Below, piece after piece: positions 17,480 through 25,896 of a DNA stretch of 44,600 bases (within the stretch, counting starts at the first letter, position 1; the number at the start of each line of letters is the position of its first letter). The stretch lies in assembly GCF_004348455.1 (NCBI RefSeq), contig NZ_SMKA01000038.1:1-44600 (forward strand), read 5' to 3'. The translations under genes and the position numbers were made by a program. Source of the DNA: Kribbella albertanoniae (GTDB taxonomy: Bacteria > Actinomycetota > Actinomycetes > Propionibacteriales > Kribbellaceae). The notes under the pieces were generated by a model, which did not search any database, was not told the origin of the DNA, and saw nothing but the letters and a program-made list of their open reading frames with translations.

Positions 17480-17751
17480 TGGGAAGGCAGGTGACCGTGA
17501 GTCTCCAGGAAGAGGCCGAGGCGGTGCGGACCCGAGACGATCTCGCTCATTTCCTCAGAGTGGCGATGGCGGATCTCCAGGCTAGGCCACGAAAGTGGGA
17601 GAACTCCACCCTCGAGCGATTCCTCGAGGCCTGGGCAGCCTGGGTCGAGGACCTGCCTGGCTGGTACGCGAACCGCGGCGCAGATGTTCCGGACCAACCC
17701 GACTGGAACCTGGTAGCCAACATGGTGCTGGCTGCCCGAATCTACGAGTGA
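17476..17751 (+). CDS. Probable immunity protein (DUF7660-like)
   Basis: This 91-residue acidic protein overlaps the RHS stop codon by four bases (ATGA). Such overlap, directly after a polymorphic toxin's C-terminal domain, is the usual place of an immunity gene. The start could instead be ATG 17479 or GTG 17497, the latter with GGAAGG 9 nt upstream. The body reads RTRDDLAHFLRVAMADLQ, WENSTLERFLEAWAAWVED and ends VLAARIYE. This fits, from memory, the DUF7660 family of small proteins (WEN..L..FLEA..AW..D, ending in aR.YE). It has no signal peptide, as expected for a cytoplasmic immunity protein. A strong hairpin follows. That it neutralises the RHS C-terminus is inference from position. Confidence 0.8.
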   Translation: MMGRQVTVSLQEEAEAVRTRDDLAHFLRVAMADLQARPRKWENSTLERFLEAWAAWVEDLPGWYANRGADVPDQPDWNLVANMVLAARIYE

Positions 17752-17760
17752 GCCACTAGT

Positions 17761-17810
17761 GCGACACCGCGCCCCTCTAGCGCCTTCGGTGCATAGAGGT
17801 GCGGTGTCGC
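17761..17810 (+). terminator. Strong stem-loop ending the RHS/immunity unit
   Basis: GCGACACCGC pairs exactly with GCGGTGTCGC, and inside it CCTCTA pairs with TAGAGG, giving a 16-17 bp stem with small internal loops. It starts 9 bp after the immunity gene stop. No T tract. Confidence 0.75.
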
Positions 17811-18284
17811 CGCAGCGCAACCGATAGGTAGGGCGCGCAACTCAATGCCACAAGCTGACACACCACCTTCCAGTCTCGTGCGTCACCGGAGGTTGCCGCG
17901 GTTCGTGCCCGGGAGGCTTGCTGGCGTGGATGGGCAATTCCGGCGCCTTAGGGGCCAACGCGAGACAATCCCCCGGGTCGGTCGGATCGAGGGTCGTCCT
18001 AGTCGGGCTGTCTGCCTCGGTCCGCGAGCGAACCAACCTGCTCCCAGTTCTTGAGCCCAGATCGCCGCGACTGCTGCAAGTCTGCTAACAAGGCGGACGC
18101 TGCCTTCGGTCTCAGAAGTTGTCTGAAGGCCGTTATGCCGTAGCTGTGACAGCCGGTGGTTACGGTGCTCGACCTGACTCTTATCACTGAGACACGATCC
18201 GTGTGGGCGCGACGCTGTGACCTGCGGGTTTGTGTGCTGGGCTGCTTGCGCACTAATCGGGCTCGTAGGTCGTCAGTGGCGTAG
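17811..18284. other. Stretch without a recognised gene
   Basis: About 470 bp between the RHS terminator and the IS1634-like relic. No frame shows a recognisable domain. Part of it probably belongs to the left end of the insertion element, but terminal inverted repeats could not be fixed by eye. Confidence 0.45.
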
Positions 18285-19797
18285 GTGCGGACGGTGAAGA
18301 CCGCGTCGGGGCGACGGCGGTCCAGGTGGTGTGGTCGTCTCGCGTGGATCCAGGGATATCGAGCCTGTTGGTTCGGCGCACGATGATGACGAGTTGGAGG
18401 CGGAAGGCCGCGGCGAACCAGCGATTGGCTGCGGGGCAGGGTGAGCTGACGCTGGGATTGGACACGGCGGGCGGCTGGTTTCGGGTCCGTTGGAGATCGT
18501 GGCGTCGCGGATGGGGCATCTGTGGGACGCGTTGTGCCGCGCTGATGACGTGCTCGGGTTCGATCAGGCTCGTGGTGGGGACGAGGTGTTCCTGCAGTTG
18601 GTGCTGGCCCGGATCATTGAGCCGACCAGCAAGCAGGACAGTCTGCGGGTGCTAGAGGCAATGGGGGTCGGTGCGGCGTCGTATCCGACGGTGAATCGCC
18701 GGTTGCCGGTCTATACCGGCGAGTCGTGGCGTCGTGGTCTGGCGGCTGCATGCGCGAAGCATGCGGCGCTGGGACCTGCAAGTCTGGTGTTGTACGACGT
18801 ATCCACGTTGTACTTCGAGACCGATACCGGTGACGGTTTCCGTCAGTCAGGGTTCTCGAAAAGAGCGCCGTCTGGAACCTCAGATCACTCTCGGTCTCTT
18901 GACGGACGGATCAGGGTTTCCGCTGATGGTGGAGTCGTTCGAGGGAAACAAGGCCGAGACCAAGACCATGCTCCCGGTCATCCGGTCCTTCATGGCTGCT
19001 CACCAGCTCCCTGACGTCACCGTCGTGGCTGACGCGGGGATGATCTCTGATGCCAACCAGAACGCGATCCACGACGCCGGGTTGTCGTTCCTCTTCGGCA
19101 CCCGCATCACCGAAATGCCTTATGCGATCAAGAAGTGGCGCGAGAAGCGCCCGGGCGAAGACAATCCCGACGGGCACGTGTTCACCCAGCCCTGGCCGGC
19201 CACGCAGACACAGAAGGCCGCCGGGCGTCGCGACAAGATCATCTACTACCAGTAGCGGGCCGACCGGGCACGGCTGACGTTGCGCGGGATCGACGAACAG
19301 GTCGAGAAGGCCGAGGGCGCGGTCGCGGGCAAGCTCGCGGTGAAGCGCAACCGGTTCAACAAGCTCACCGGCACGAAGAAGTCGGTCAACTGCGACCTAG
19401 AGACCAAGGCCCGCAGCCTGGCCGGGCTGAAGGGCTACACCACCAACATGGCCAGCCCGACCGCAGACTTCGTGATCGGCTCGTACCACCAGCTCTGGCG
19501 CATCGAGAAGTCGTTTCGGATGTCCAAGCACGACCTGAAAGCGCGGCCGATCTACCACCACAAACGCGAAGCCATCGAAGCCCACCTCACCCATCGTGTT
19601 CGCTGCCCTGGCCATAACCAGATTCATCGAGGACCGCACCGGCTGGTCGATCCGGAAGTTCGTCACCACCGCACGCCGCTACCGCACCGTCCAAATCCGG
19701 ACCGGCAGACACGTTCTCACCGCCGAGGATCCACTCCCCACCGACCTACGCGACGCCCTCGCCGATCTGGCATCTCGACCATCGAGATCCGAAGTGG
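18285..19797 (+). mobile_element. IS1634-family transposase, decayed
   Basis: Nearly the full length of an IS1634/IS1549-type DDE transposase can be read, in four or more frames. The N-terminal part is badly shifted (ATAVQVVW, then VGSAHDDDELEA, then QRLAAGQGEL). The next piece is clean (LGFDQARGGDEVFLQLVLAR, IIEPTSKQDSLRVLE, LYDVSTLYFET). One extra A in a run of four at about 18860 shifts the frame (GFSK to ERRLEPQITLGLL). The catalytic Asp region VTVVADAGM follows. TAG at 19253-19255 interrupts YYQ-RADRA, and one extra C at about 19593 shifts the frame before FAALAITRFIEDRTGWS. The C-terminus ends near 19790. Few lesions remain after the N-terminus, so inactivation looks fairly recent. Confidence 0.85.
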
Positions 19798-19833
19798 GCT
19801 GATCCGTCGTAGTCGAGGTGTCGACGGATCAGC
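19798..19833 (+). terminator. Perfect 12-bp stem-loop
   Basis: GCTGATCCGTCG at 19798-19809 is exactly reverse-complementary to CGACGGATCAGC at 19822-19833, with a 12-nt loop. It sits at the end of the transposase relic and 15 bp before the WD40 gene, so it may end the transposase transcript or be part of the element end. Confidence 0.65.
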
Positions 19834-19848
19834 GATGGAGGCAGGTTG

Positions 19849-20826
19849 ATGGATGGGTCTCATCCGAGGCGGCGAACGGAAGAGGCGTCCGCTTGGCGTG
19901 GTCGTCCTCTGGAGACGGAAGGGACACCCCGGGCGCTCGCTTGGGGTAATTCGGGCGTCCTGGCCAGCGCCTGGGCTCGAGAGGGTCGGTCGGACCATGC
20001 TGTCTGGTACGACGCCGAACTGAACGTGGCCACGTCGGTCGATGTGAGTGGCAGTGTGAAGTCCCTGCGTTGGCTCAAGGACGGACATCTGCTGGTCGTT
20101 GGCGATGATCTGGTTGCCGAGGGCTGGATGGCGGCCAAGATCGACAATTCAGGTGTTACCGAAGGGATCGTGCTGCCGGCGAGCGTCGTACAGGTCTTGT
20201 CGGTCGATGTCAGTGCCGATGGGTGTGCGGCGCTGGGTTGCCGGTCCGCGTGGGATACCGGGCTGCTGGTGGTCATCGACGTCGAGACTGGTGTGGTCTC
20301 TGAACAAGTCGATATGGAGGCTGGCCCCATCACGTCGGTCGCGTGGTCATCCCGTGGGCTGGTCGCTGCCGGCTACCGCGATCGCACTGATGGCAGCAGC
20401 GTGATGACGGTCTGGTACCCCCGGCGAGGCACGCCGATTGTGCAGTTCGTGACCCTGAGCCGGCATGCGGATGCGACGGCAGTCTGGTCATCGCGTGACG
20501 AGCTCGCGTGGGGATGGCGGGAGGTCGATGACCAAGGCAACGAACTCGCGGTGATCTCGATCTGGAGCCCGAAAGGTGATGGTCGTGCGCGGACGCTTGG
20601 CAAGTTCTCGGGCTGGGTCGGCAGTGTTGCTTGGTCTCCGTCCGGGGAACTGGCCGTTGGAGGCTGGCATGCCGATAGCGGACGGGGTGTCGCGGTGTGG
20701 GGATCTGGTCGTCGGCCCAAAGGAGCTCCTGTCACAGAGCATCCGGTCGTGCACGTTGCCTGGTCCCGGGACAGTCGTCTGGCTGTCGCGGGACCAGGCG
20801 GCGAGCTTGCGATCTGGCATCGCTAG
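19849..20826 (+). CDS. WD40-like beta-propeller protein
   Basis: The 325-residue protein is made of repeated beta-blade motifs, such as ALAWGNSGVLASAW, SLRWLKDGHLLVVGDD, SVAWSSRGLVAAGY, SVAWSPSGELAVGGW and HVAWSRDSRLAVAGPGGELA, ending at IWHR. This fits one six- or seven-bladed WD40 propeller, a protein-interaction platform. There is no signal peptide, membrane helix or enzymatic domain. ATG 19849 has GGAGG 7 nt upstream. In actinobacteria such propellers are often the C-terminal half of larger HTH, kinase or NACHT proteins. Here it stands alone directly behind an insertion-element relic, so it may be a natural small protein or the surviving 3' part of a split gene. Codons are G/T-rich throughout. 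Confidence 0.75.
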   Translation: MDGSHPRRRTEEASAWRGRPLETEGTPRALAWGNSGVLASAWAREGRSDHAVWYDAELNVATSVDVSGSVKSLRWLKDGHLLVVGDDLVAEGWMAAKIDNSGVTEGIVLPASVVQVLSVDVSADGCAALGCRSAWDTGLLVVIDVETGVVSEQVDMEAGPITSVAWSSRGLVAAGYRDRTDGSSVMTVWYPRRGTPIVQFVTLSRHADATAVWSSRDELAWGWREVDDQGNELAVISIWSPKGDGRARTLGKFSGWVGSVAWSPSGELAVGGWHADSGRGVAVWGSGRRPKGAPVTEHPVVHVAWSRDSRLAVAGPGGELAIWHR

Positions 20827-20882
20827 CGCGAGAACCGTTGAGGATACTCGCTCCGTAGATAGGGCGTGGGTCTGCGTTTGGG

Positions 20883-22994
20883 CTACCGGGCCGTCGGTGA
20901 TCCGACAGCCCGGATCGCAGGTCCGGCCGCTCCCGATCTGCCGCTCGGGAGCGGCCACTGCGTGCCCCGGGCTCCGACCAGCGCAGCAAGGCTGGATCGG
21001 GTGCTGATGTCGAGCTTCGTGAAGATCCTGCTGAGGTGGCGTTCAACCGTGCGCTCGCTCAGGAAGAGGGCGGTCGCGATCTGACGGTTCGTTGCGCCGT
21101 CGGCGACGAGTTCCGCGACGGCCAACTCGCGGCGAGTCAGCGCGCTCGATGCCGGTGGCTTCTCGCGTACGCAGAAGATTCCGGCCGCAGAGAACAGATC
21201 GGCCGGGCTAGCATGCGTCAGGGTGGCGTAGAGAGGGCTGCCAACCAACCTGGCGGCGGTGCGCGCCTGAGCCATCGTGGCGGTGGCGTCTTCTGGTGAC
21301 GGCGCCGCCCAGCTCAGCAGGCAAAGCAGCGGAGCACGGTAGAGCTCGTTGCCAACAGCATCAATGATTGCCAGCCCGCGTTCGGCGGCCTCTAGCGCGA
21401 TGGTCAAGCGATCCAGGTGCAGCGCGCCGAGCCCGGCCCAGACGATCGAGCCGATGTACGGCGCGAGGTCCGCGTCGGTCGTTGTACGCAACAGAATGCC
21501 GGTGCGCGCCATCGCCTCCTCTGCTGCCAGTCGCTCGCCGAGGCACAAGCTCGCAGCAACCTGCAACGCGTTCGGCACGAACGGAGGCAGCTCGGACAAT
21601 GCGGGGAGTCTCTGTGAGGCTGACTTGTAGCGGCCCAGGAGCAGTTCGACCTCGACAAGATCGAAGAGTCTGATGCCTGGCTCGACTACATTGGGGACAT
21701 CGTGGACGGGTCTGCTCTGCAGGACCCGCAGGTGGGCGTTCAGGATCCCCCCACCTCTGAGGGACGCGTGGGGGAGCGCCTGCTGAGCCTCGGAGAGCCG
21801 ACCGAGTGTCATCAGTACGGAGGCGTGAGCTACCTGCAAACTCTCCTGTCCTGGCACGAGCTCGGATGCGGTACACAGCCACCTGGCGGCGCTACGAGGG
21901 TCCTGCCAGCGCGCAATATCAGCCGCGGATCGCAGCACGTCGACCGCGGCGACATCCCCGTGTCGAGCAACACGTTCGACGTGTGGAGCGATGGTGGTGG
22001 GCGATGCCTCGCGACGTGTCAGCTCGGTCGCCGCCGCTGCATGGAGCGTCCGCCTCGTTGCCCTGGGCATCGTGGCGAGGACTCCGCGCCGGAAGGCCGG
22101 CTTGCTGAAGCGCAGCCGGCGCAGGTGCATGGCTTCCAGCAGGTCGTGGCTGAGAAGCTCGTCGATTGCTTCGTCGACGGTTCTCTGATCCAATCCGGTG
22201 ATCTCCGGTAGAAGCGACGAGTCGAATGATGCTCCGAGCAATGCGGAAGCCTGTAGCACGGTCGAGCTGCGGTCTGTGAGCAGAGCCATCTCTCGCTGAA
22301 CGAGAGCAGTCAGCTCCTCCGGCCGGGCAAGCGCCAGGAGATACCGTGGGTTTCCGTTGCCGGCCTGGTGCATGCGCTGGACCTGAGGTCCGTCAGGGAG
22401 GCCGAGCAGGTCGGCACTCTCGCGCCGGGTCAGGCGGCGAGGTGTGATTGTGATCTTGGTAGCGCGCTCGAGCATGTGGAGGGTTGCACGCTGGTCAGCC
22501 TCGAGCATCAGCGCACGCCGATAGACGACCGCAATCAGGATCTTTCGCTCCATCGGTCGCTGGAGCAAGCTGCAAATGAGCCGCTGGGAGTCCGGATCAG
22601 CCCAGTGCAGATCGTCGATCACCATGAGCAGGTCGCCGGAGCCGTCACTGAGGGTAGATCCAATCACGTCGTACAGCCGATGCCGCCGCGTGATCGACGA
22701 GCAGCGAGGGTCGTCGCTGGCGAGGTCCGGCAGGGAAGCCCCGAGAGCCTGTGCGAGAGGGCCGGCCAGGGCTGCGAACGAACTTGATCGCTCGTGCTCG
22801 ACCGCAGTAGTCGCGGCGACCGTCCAGCCAAGCTCGGCGGCGACGCGTGCGGTGGCGTCAGCGAGGTAGGTTTTCCCGATACCGGCCTCGCCGACGATTG
22901 CGATACCGCGGACGCCGTGCCAGCCCGCCTCCAGAGTCCCTGTCAGTCGGTCGTAGTCCTGGCGCCCGGCGGGATGAACAGTCGCCATGGCCAT
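20883..22994 (-). CDS. LuxR-family transcriptional regulator with AAA-type ATPase (703 aa)
   Basis: This has the architecture of a large ATP-binding LuxR (LAL-like) regulator: Walker A GEAGIGKT at 35-42, Walker B LLMVIDDLHWAD at 122-132, a long helical repeat section, and a LuxR DNA-binding domain at about 620-675 (LTRRELAVAELVADGATNRQ, SERTVERHLSRIFTKL). A 30-residue low-complexity tail follows. At 703 residues it is shorter than the typical 850-1000, since the sensor repeat region is reduced. The start is ATG 22994 or ATG 22988; neither has a clear ribosome site. It lies downstream of the solute-binding lipoprotein on the same strand, separated by a strong hairpin, and may regulate it; that is inference. 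Confidence 0.9.
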   Translation of the reverse strand: MAMATVHPAGRQDYDRLTGTLEAGWHGVRGIAIVGEAGIGKTYLADATARVAAELGWTVAATTAVEHERSSSFAALAGPLAQALGASLPDLASDDPRCSSITRRHRLYDVIGSTLSDGSGDLLMVIDDLHWADPDSQRLICSLLQRPMERKILIAVVYRRALMLEADQRATLHMLERATKITITPRRLTRRESADLLGLPDGPQVQRMHQAGNGNPRYLLALARPEELTALVQREMALLTDRSSTVLQASALLGASFDSSLLPEITGLDQRTVDEAIDELLSHDLLEAMHLRRLRFSKPAFRRGVLATMPRATRRTLHAAAATELTRREASPTTIAPHVERVARHGDVAAVDVLRSAADIARWQDPRSAARWLCTASELVPGQESLQVAHASVLMTLGRLSEAQQALPHASLRGGGILNAHLRVLQSRPVHDVPNVVEPGIRLFDLVEVELLLGRYKSASQRLPALSELPPFVPNALQVAASLCLGERLAAEEAMARTGILLRTTTDADLAPYIGSIVWAGLGALHLDRLTIALEAAERGLAIIDAVGNELYRAPLLCLLSWAAPSPEDATATMAQARTAARLVGSPLYATLTHASPADLFSAAGIFCVREKPPASSALTRRELAVAELVADGATNRQIATALFLSERTVERHLSRIFTKLDISTRSSLAALVGARGTQWPLPSGRSGAAGPAIRAVGSPTAR

Positions 22995-23024
22995 GGCAGG
23001 GGTACGTAGGAATCACCGCGACCG

Positions 23025-23063
23025 GATCGAAGGCGGCACCGGAGCCCGGTGCCGCCTTCGATC
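23025..23063 (-). terminator. 18-bp perfect hairpin after the solute-binding protein gene
   Basis: GATCGAAGGCGGCACCGG at 23025-23042 and its exact reverse complement at 23046-23063 flank an AGC loop. It begins 11 bp past the stop of the lipoprotein gene (-) and lies just before the LuxR gene, so it should end the lipoprotein transcript or limit read-through into the regulator. Confidence 0.85.
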
Positions 23064-23073
23064 AGCCCCTGGG

Positions 23074-24831
23074 TCAGGGCTGCTTGAGGAACAGCGAGGA
23101 GAACTCGATGACGCCTATGGTCGGATCGCTGATGGCGTTCCCGATGTTCTTGCCGATCGGCATGTTGTCCTGTGGGTAGTACAGGGGCAGAACCGGCAGG
23201 TACTTCTCGAGGATCAGTCGGTCGACCTTCGTCCACTCCTTGACGCGCTGTTCCGGCGGCAACGCCGCTACCCGCTCGATCTCGGCGTCCAGTGCCTTGT
23301 CCTGCAGTTGACCGGAGCTGTTGCCTAAGTCAATTGCGTCAGACTTGAAGAGCACCGGGATGACACTGGTCGGCTCCGGCCAGTCGGCGCACCACCCTGC
23401 CGGATCCTTGCCGGTGTTGACGGGCCCGTTCTGATCGCCCCTCAGCGCCCTGATTCGCGCCTTCGGCACGCCAATCGACCTCACCTTGAATCCGGCCGCG
23501 GTGAACGCCTGCGTGCGAAGCTGATTGACCTGGGTAGCGATCTGGTCGTCGTTCGAGAAGTACCAACTGAGCTCGAAGTCCGCCTTGCCTAGTTTGGCCA
23601 ATGCATCCTTCACCTCGGTCGCAATCGCCGGATCGGAGGCACCCTTGCCGGTTCCGTTCAGTCCAGGTAGCTCGAACTTCTCGAATCCCGGCATGGTCGG
23701 CGGCAGGATCGTCGAGGCCGGTACTGCGCTGTCCGGAGTGAGGCCGGAGACCAGCCGTAGGCCGTCGTAGGGATAGGCCTTGGCGACCAACCTGCGGACC
23801 TCGAGCGGGATCTTCCGGGAATCCATCGTGAACATGATCGTGCACGGGGTCGGGCCGGTCACCAGCTGAGAACGGTCCTTGACCTCGGGAAGAAGGCTGA
23901 CATCGAGGTCGCTGTAGTTCAGTGCGTTGGCATCCGGCCCGGCCGATGACAGCACCTGCCGCTGCACCTTGAGCTTGTCCTGGCCGAACCTGAAGGTGAA
24001 GCCGTCGACGTACTGGTGCCGCACCGGGTCGGTGTTCGGATCCCAGTTCGGGTTCTTCGTCAGCTTGAGCTCGCTCCCGGCCGTGTACGAGGCGACCTGG
24101 TACGGGCCGGTCGTCATCGGTTTCTGCTCGTAGTTCTTCTTGGTGTCCTTGGCCTGCGGGATCGGCGTAAACATCGGGAACGAGGCGTAGTACGGGAGAT
24201 CATCGAACGGCTTGGCCAGGTGGATGATCAACGTGCGGTCATCGGGAGTCTCGACGCCGGCGTAGTTCTGCCCGTTCTCGGTGTACGGCCCCTTGTACTT
24301 GCCGCCGTCCTTGAAGTACTGAAGCTGGTACGACGGTCCGGCGTCGTACAGCTCGTGGGCGAACGACCGCTTGATCGCGTACGCGTAGTCCTCGGCCTTG
24401 ACCGGCGTACCGTCGTGGTACTTGATGCCTGACTTGAGCTTGAAGGTCCAGGTCAAGCCGTCGGCCGACCGCGTGCCCAGGTCGGCGGCGAGGTCAGGCA
24501 CCAGAACCGGCTTCTTGTCGACGATCTTGTACTGCGTCAGTGCCCGAAAGACGAGCTTCTCGATCGCGGTGCCATCGGTGTAGAACGTGTTGGTCGGGTC
24601 GAAGGTATCGGGGGTGGCGTCGGAGAGCACCGTGATGATGCCGCCCTTGCGGGCATCCGGCGCGTCAGCAGCCGGGCCCTTGGCCGTCGGATCGGTGATC
24701 TTCTGCTGAGTGCCACCGCCGAGCTGCCCTGGCTTGCGATCGCCTTGGTTGTTGTTCGAGGACGGGCTGCCGCACGCGACGGCGGCCAGCAGGACCGTCG
24801 TCGCGACTACGGTGAGCCGTTTCCACTGCAT
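23074..24831 (-). CDS. ABC transporter family-5 solute-binding lipoprotein
   Basis: The 585-residue protein is of the OppA/DppA type (SBP_bac_5), which binds peptides or similar solutes outside the membrane and hands them to an ABC permease. ATG 24831 has GGAGAG about 8 nt upstream; the signal peptide ends with lipobox LAAVAC, so Cys20 is lipidated. A Asn/Gly-rich linker follows. Family features include PDTFDPTNTFYTDGTAIEKL near the mature N-terminus, LTWTFKLKSGIKYHDGTPV and the C-terminal LPLYYPQDNMPIGKNIGN. No permease or ATPase genes are adjacent, so it is an orphan binding protein that must borrow a permease or act as a sensor for the neighbouring LuxR protein. The ligand cannot be read from the sequence. 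Confidence 0.93.
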   Translation of the reverse strand: MQWKRLTVVATTVLLAAVACGSPSSNNNQGDRKPGQLGGGTQQKITDPTAKGPAADAPDARKGGIITVLSDATPDTFDPTNTFYTDGTAIEKLVFRALTQYKIVDKKPVLVPDLAADLGTRSADGLTWTFKLKSGIKYHDGTPVKAEDYAYAIKRSFAHELYDAGPSYQLQYFKDGGKYKGPYTENGQNYAGVETPDDRTLIIHLAKPFDDLPYYASFPMFTPIPQAKDTKKNYEQKPMTTGPYQVASYTAGSELKLTKNPNWDPNTDPVRHQYVDGFTFRFGQDKLKVQRQVLSSAGPDANALNYSDLDVSLLPEVKDRSQLVTGPTPCTIMFTMDSRKIPLEVRRLVAKAYPYDGLRLVSGLTPDSAVPASTILPPTMPGFEKFELPGLNGTGKGASDPAIATEVKDALAKLGKADFELSWYFSNDDQIATQVNQLRTQAFTAAGFKVRSIGVPKARIRALRGDQNGPVNTGKDPAGWCADWPEPTSVIPVLFKSDAIDLGNSSGQLQDKALDAEIERVAALPPEQRVKEWTKVDRLILEKYLPVLPLYYPQDNMPIGKNIGNAISDPTIGVIEFSSLFLKQP

Positions 24832-24860
24832 CGTCGGATCTCTCCATTCCGGGCGCCTCA

Positions 24861-24875
24861 TGCACCACGTGTGCA
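24861..24875. promoter_or_regulatory. Small palindrome in the divergent intergenic region
   Basis: TGCAC-CACGT-GTGCA lies 30 bp upstream of the lipoprotein start and about 120 bp upstream of the divergent S41 gene. It is symmetric enough to be an operator for a dimeric regulator. There is no further support. Confidence 0.25.
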
Positions 24876-24992
24876 GTGTCTTAAGGCCCGCATCGCCAAA
24901 CAGGAGGGAAATCCGCCATCAATCACCCAATCCGACCTGCGGACAGAATGGTCGAGCCTGCTGACCTTGAGCCGCTGTTCTACTGTTCGACC

Positions 24993-25859
24993 ATGTCCGA
25001 TGCCTTGGTGGTGTGCGATCTCGTCGAGCGGCTCACGGGTTGGCTGCGCCGGCTGATGCCGGCCAGTCCACGGCGCGACGCGCTCGTCGCCGGTCTCACT
25101 GAGCGGTTCGAGAGCGTGGATACCCCCGTCACCGGCGCAGATTGCGTGGCGATCGAGCGTTGTGCGTGGACGGTCTCCCGCCATCTCTCGCTCATCTTCG
25201 AGCCCGGCGGTACTGGCCTGCCTGACACCGTGTCGCGGGGCTGGCCGGATCCTGACCCGGACGTGGTTAGGGCTCGGGCTGCGTGCGTGTCGCAGGTGCG
25301 GCGGATGGCGGACGGCACCTGCCTCATCAGCGTCGATGACCTCGACGCTGTCAGCCTGGCCCAGCCGTATCTCGATGGCGCGTTCGCACTCGCGCAGGGC
25401 TCGGCCCGGATCCTGCTCGACCTGCGGGCCAATGGGGGCGGCGACCCGGCGACCGTGGCGCATATCGCTGGCTGGCTGCTTGGTGATACGCCGACGCAGC
25501 TGTCCGAGGTTGTCTACCGGGACCGGCGGCGCCAGTGGTGGACACCCGCCCTGCCGTCCGGCACGAGTCTGCGGCAGCCGGTTGCCGTTCTCGTCGGTCG
25601 GGGGACGTTCTCGTCCGGGGAAGCGCTCGCATATCACCTGCAAGCGCGTGGCCGGGTTGTCGTCGTGGGCGAGACCACGCCCGGCGCTGCCGATCACATC
25701 ACGCCGATCCGGCTGGCGCCGACGGTTGTGGCGTTCCTGCCTGAGGCGTACGTCGTCGACAGCATCACCGGCACCAACTGGGAGGGCGTCGGTGTTGTGC
25801 CCGACGTCGTGAGCCCTCCCGACACGGTCATCGAGACCGCGGTGGCGGCGCTGCGCTAA
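24993..25859 (+). CDS. S41-family (tail-specific/IRBP-like) peptidase-like protein
   Basis: The 288-residue protein carries the C-terminal S41 catalytic fold: ARILLDLRANGGGDPATVA (substrate/oxyanion region), then VLVGRGTFSSGEALAYHL, where the Ser-Ser-Gly-Glu near 206-210 holds the expected nucleophile and Glu, and VVVVGETTPGAADH. The preceding about 100-residue helical part resembles IRBP-like and cytoplasmic S41 members rather than the PDZ-containing periplasmic CtpA type. There is no signal peptide. The start is placed at ATG 24993 (MSDALVVCD). No ribosome site is seen, so the mRNA may be leaderless. It is divergent from the lipoprotein gene. The substrate is unknown. Confidence 0.82.
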   Translation: MSDALVVCDLVERLTGWLRRLMPASPRRDALVAGLTERFESVDTPVTGADCVAIERCAWTVSRHLSLIFEPGGTGLPDTVSRGWPDPDPDVVRARAACVSQVRRMADGTCLISVDDLDAVSLAQPYLDGAFALAQGSARILLDLRANGGGDPATVAHIAGWLLGDTPTQLSEVVYRDRRRQWWTPALPSGTSLRQPVAVLVGRGTFSSGEALAYHLQARGRVVVVGETTPGAADHITPIRLAPTVVAFLPEAYVVDSITGTNWEGVGVVPDVVSPPDTVIETAVAALR

Positions 25860-25896
25860 CAGTTGGTCGAACCGACGATCCCAGTCGCTCTCGGCC

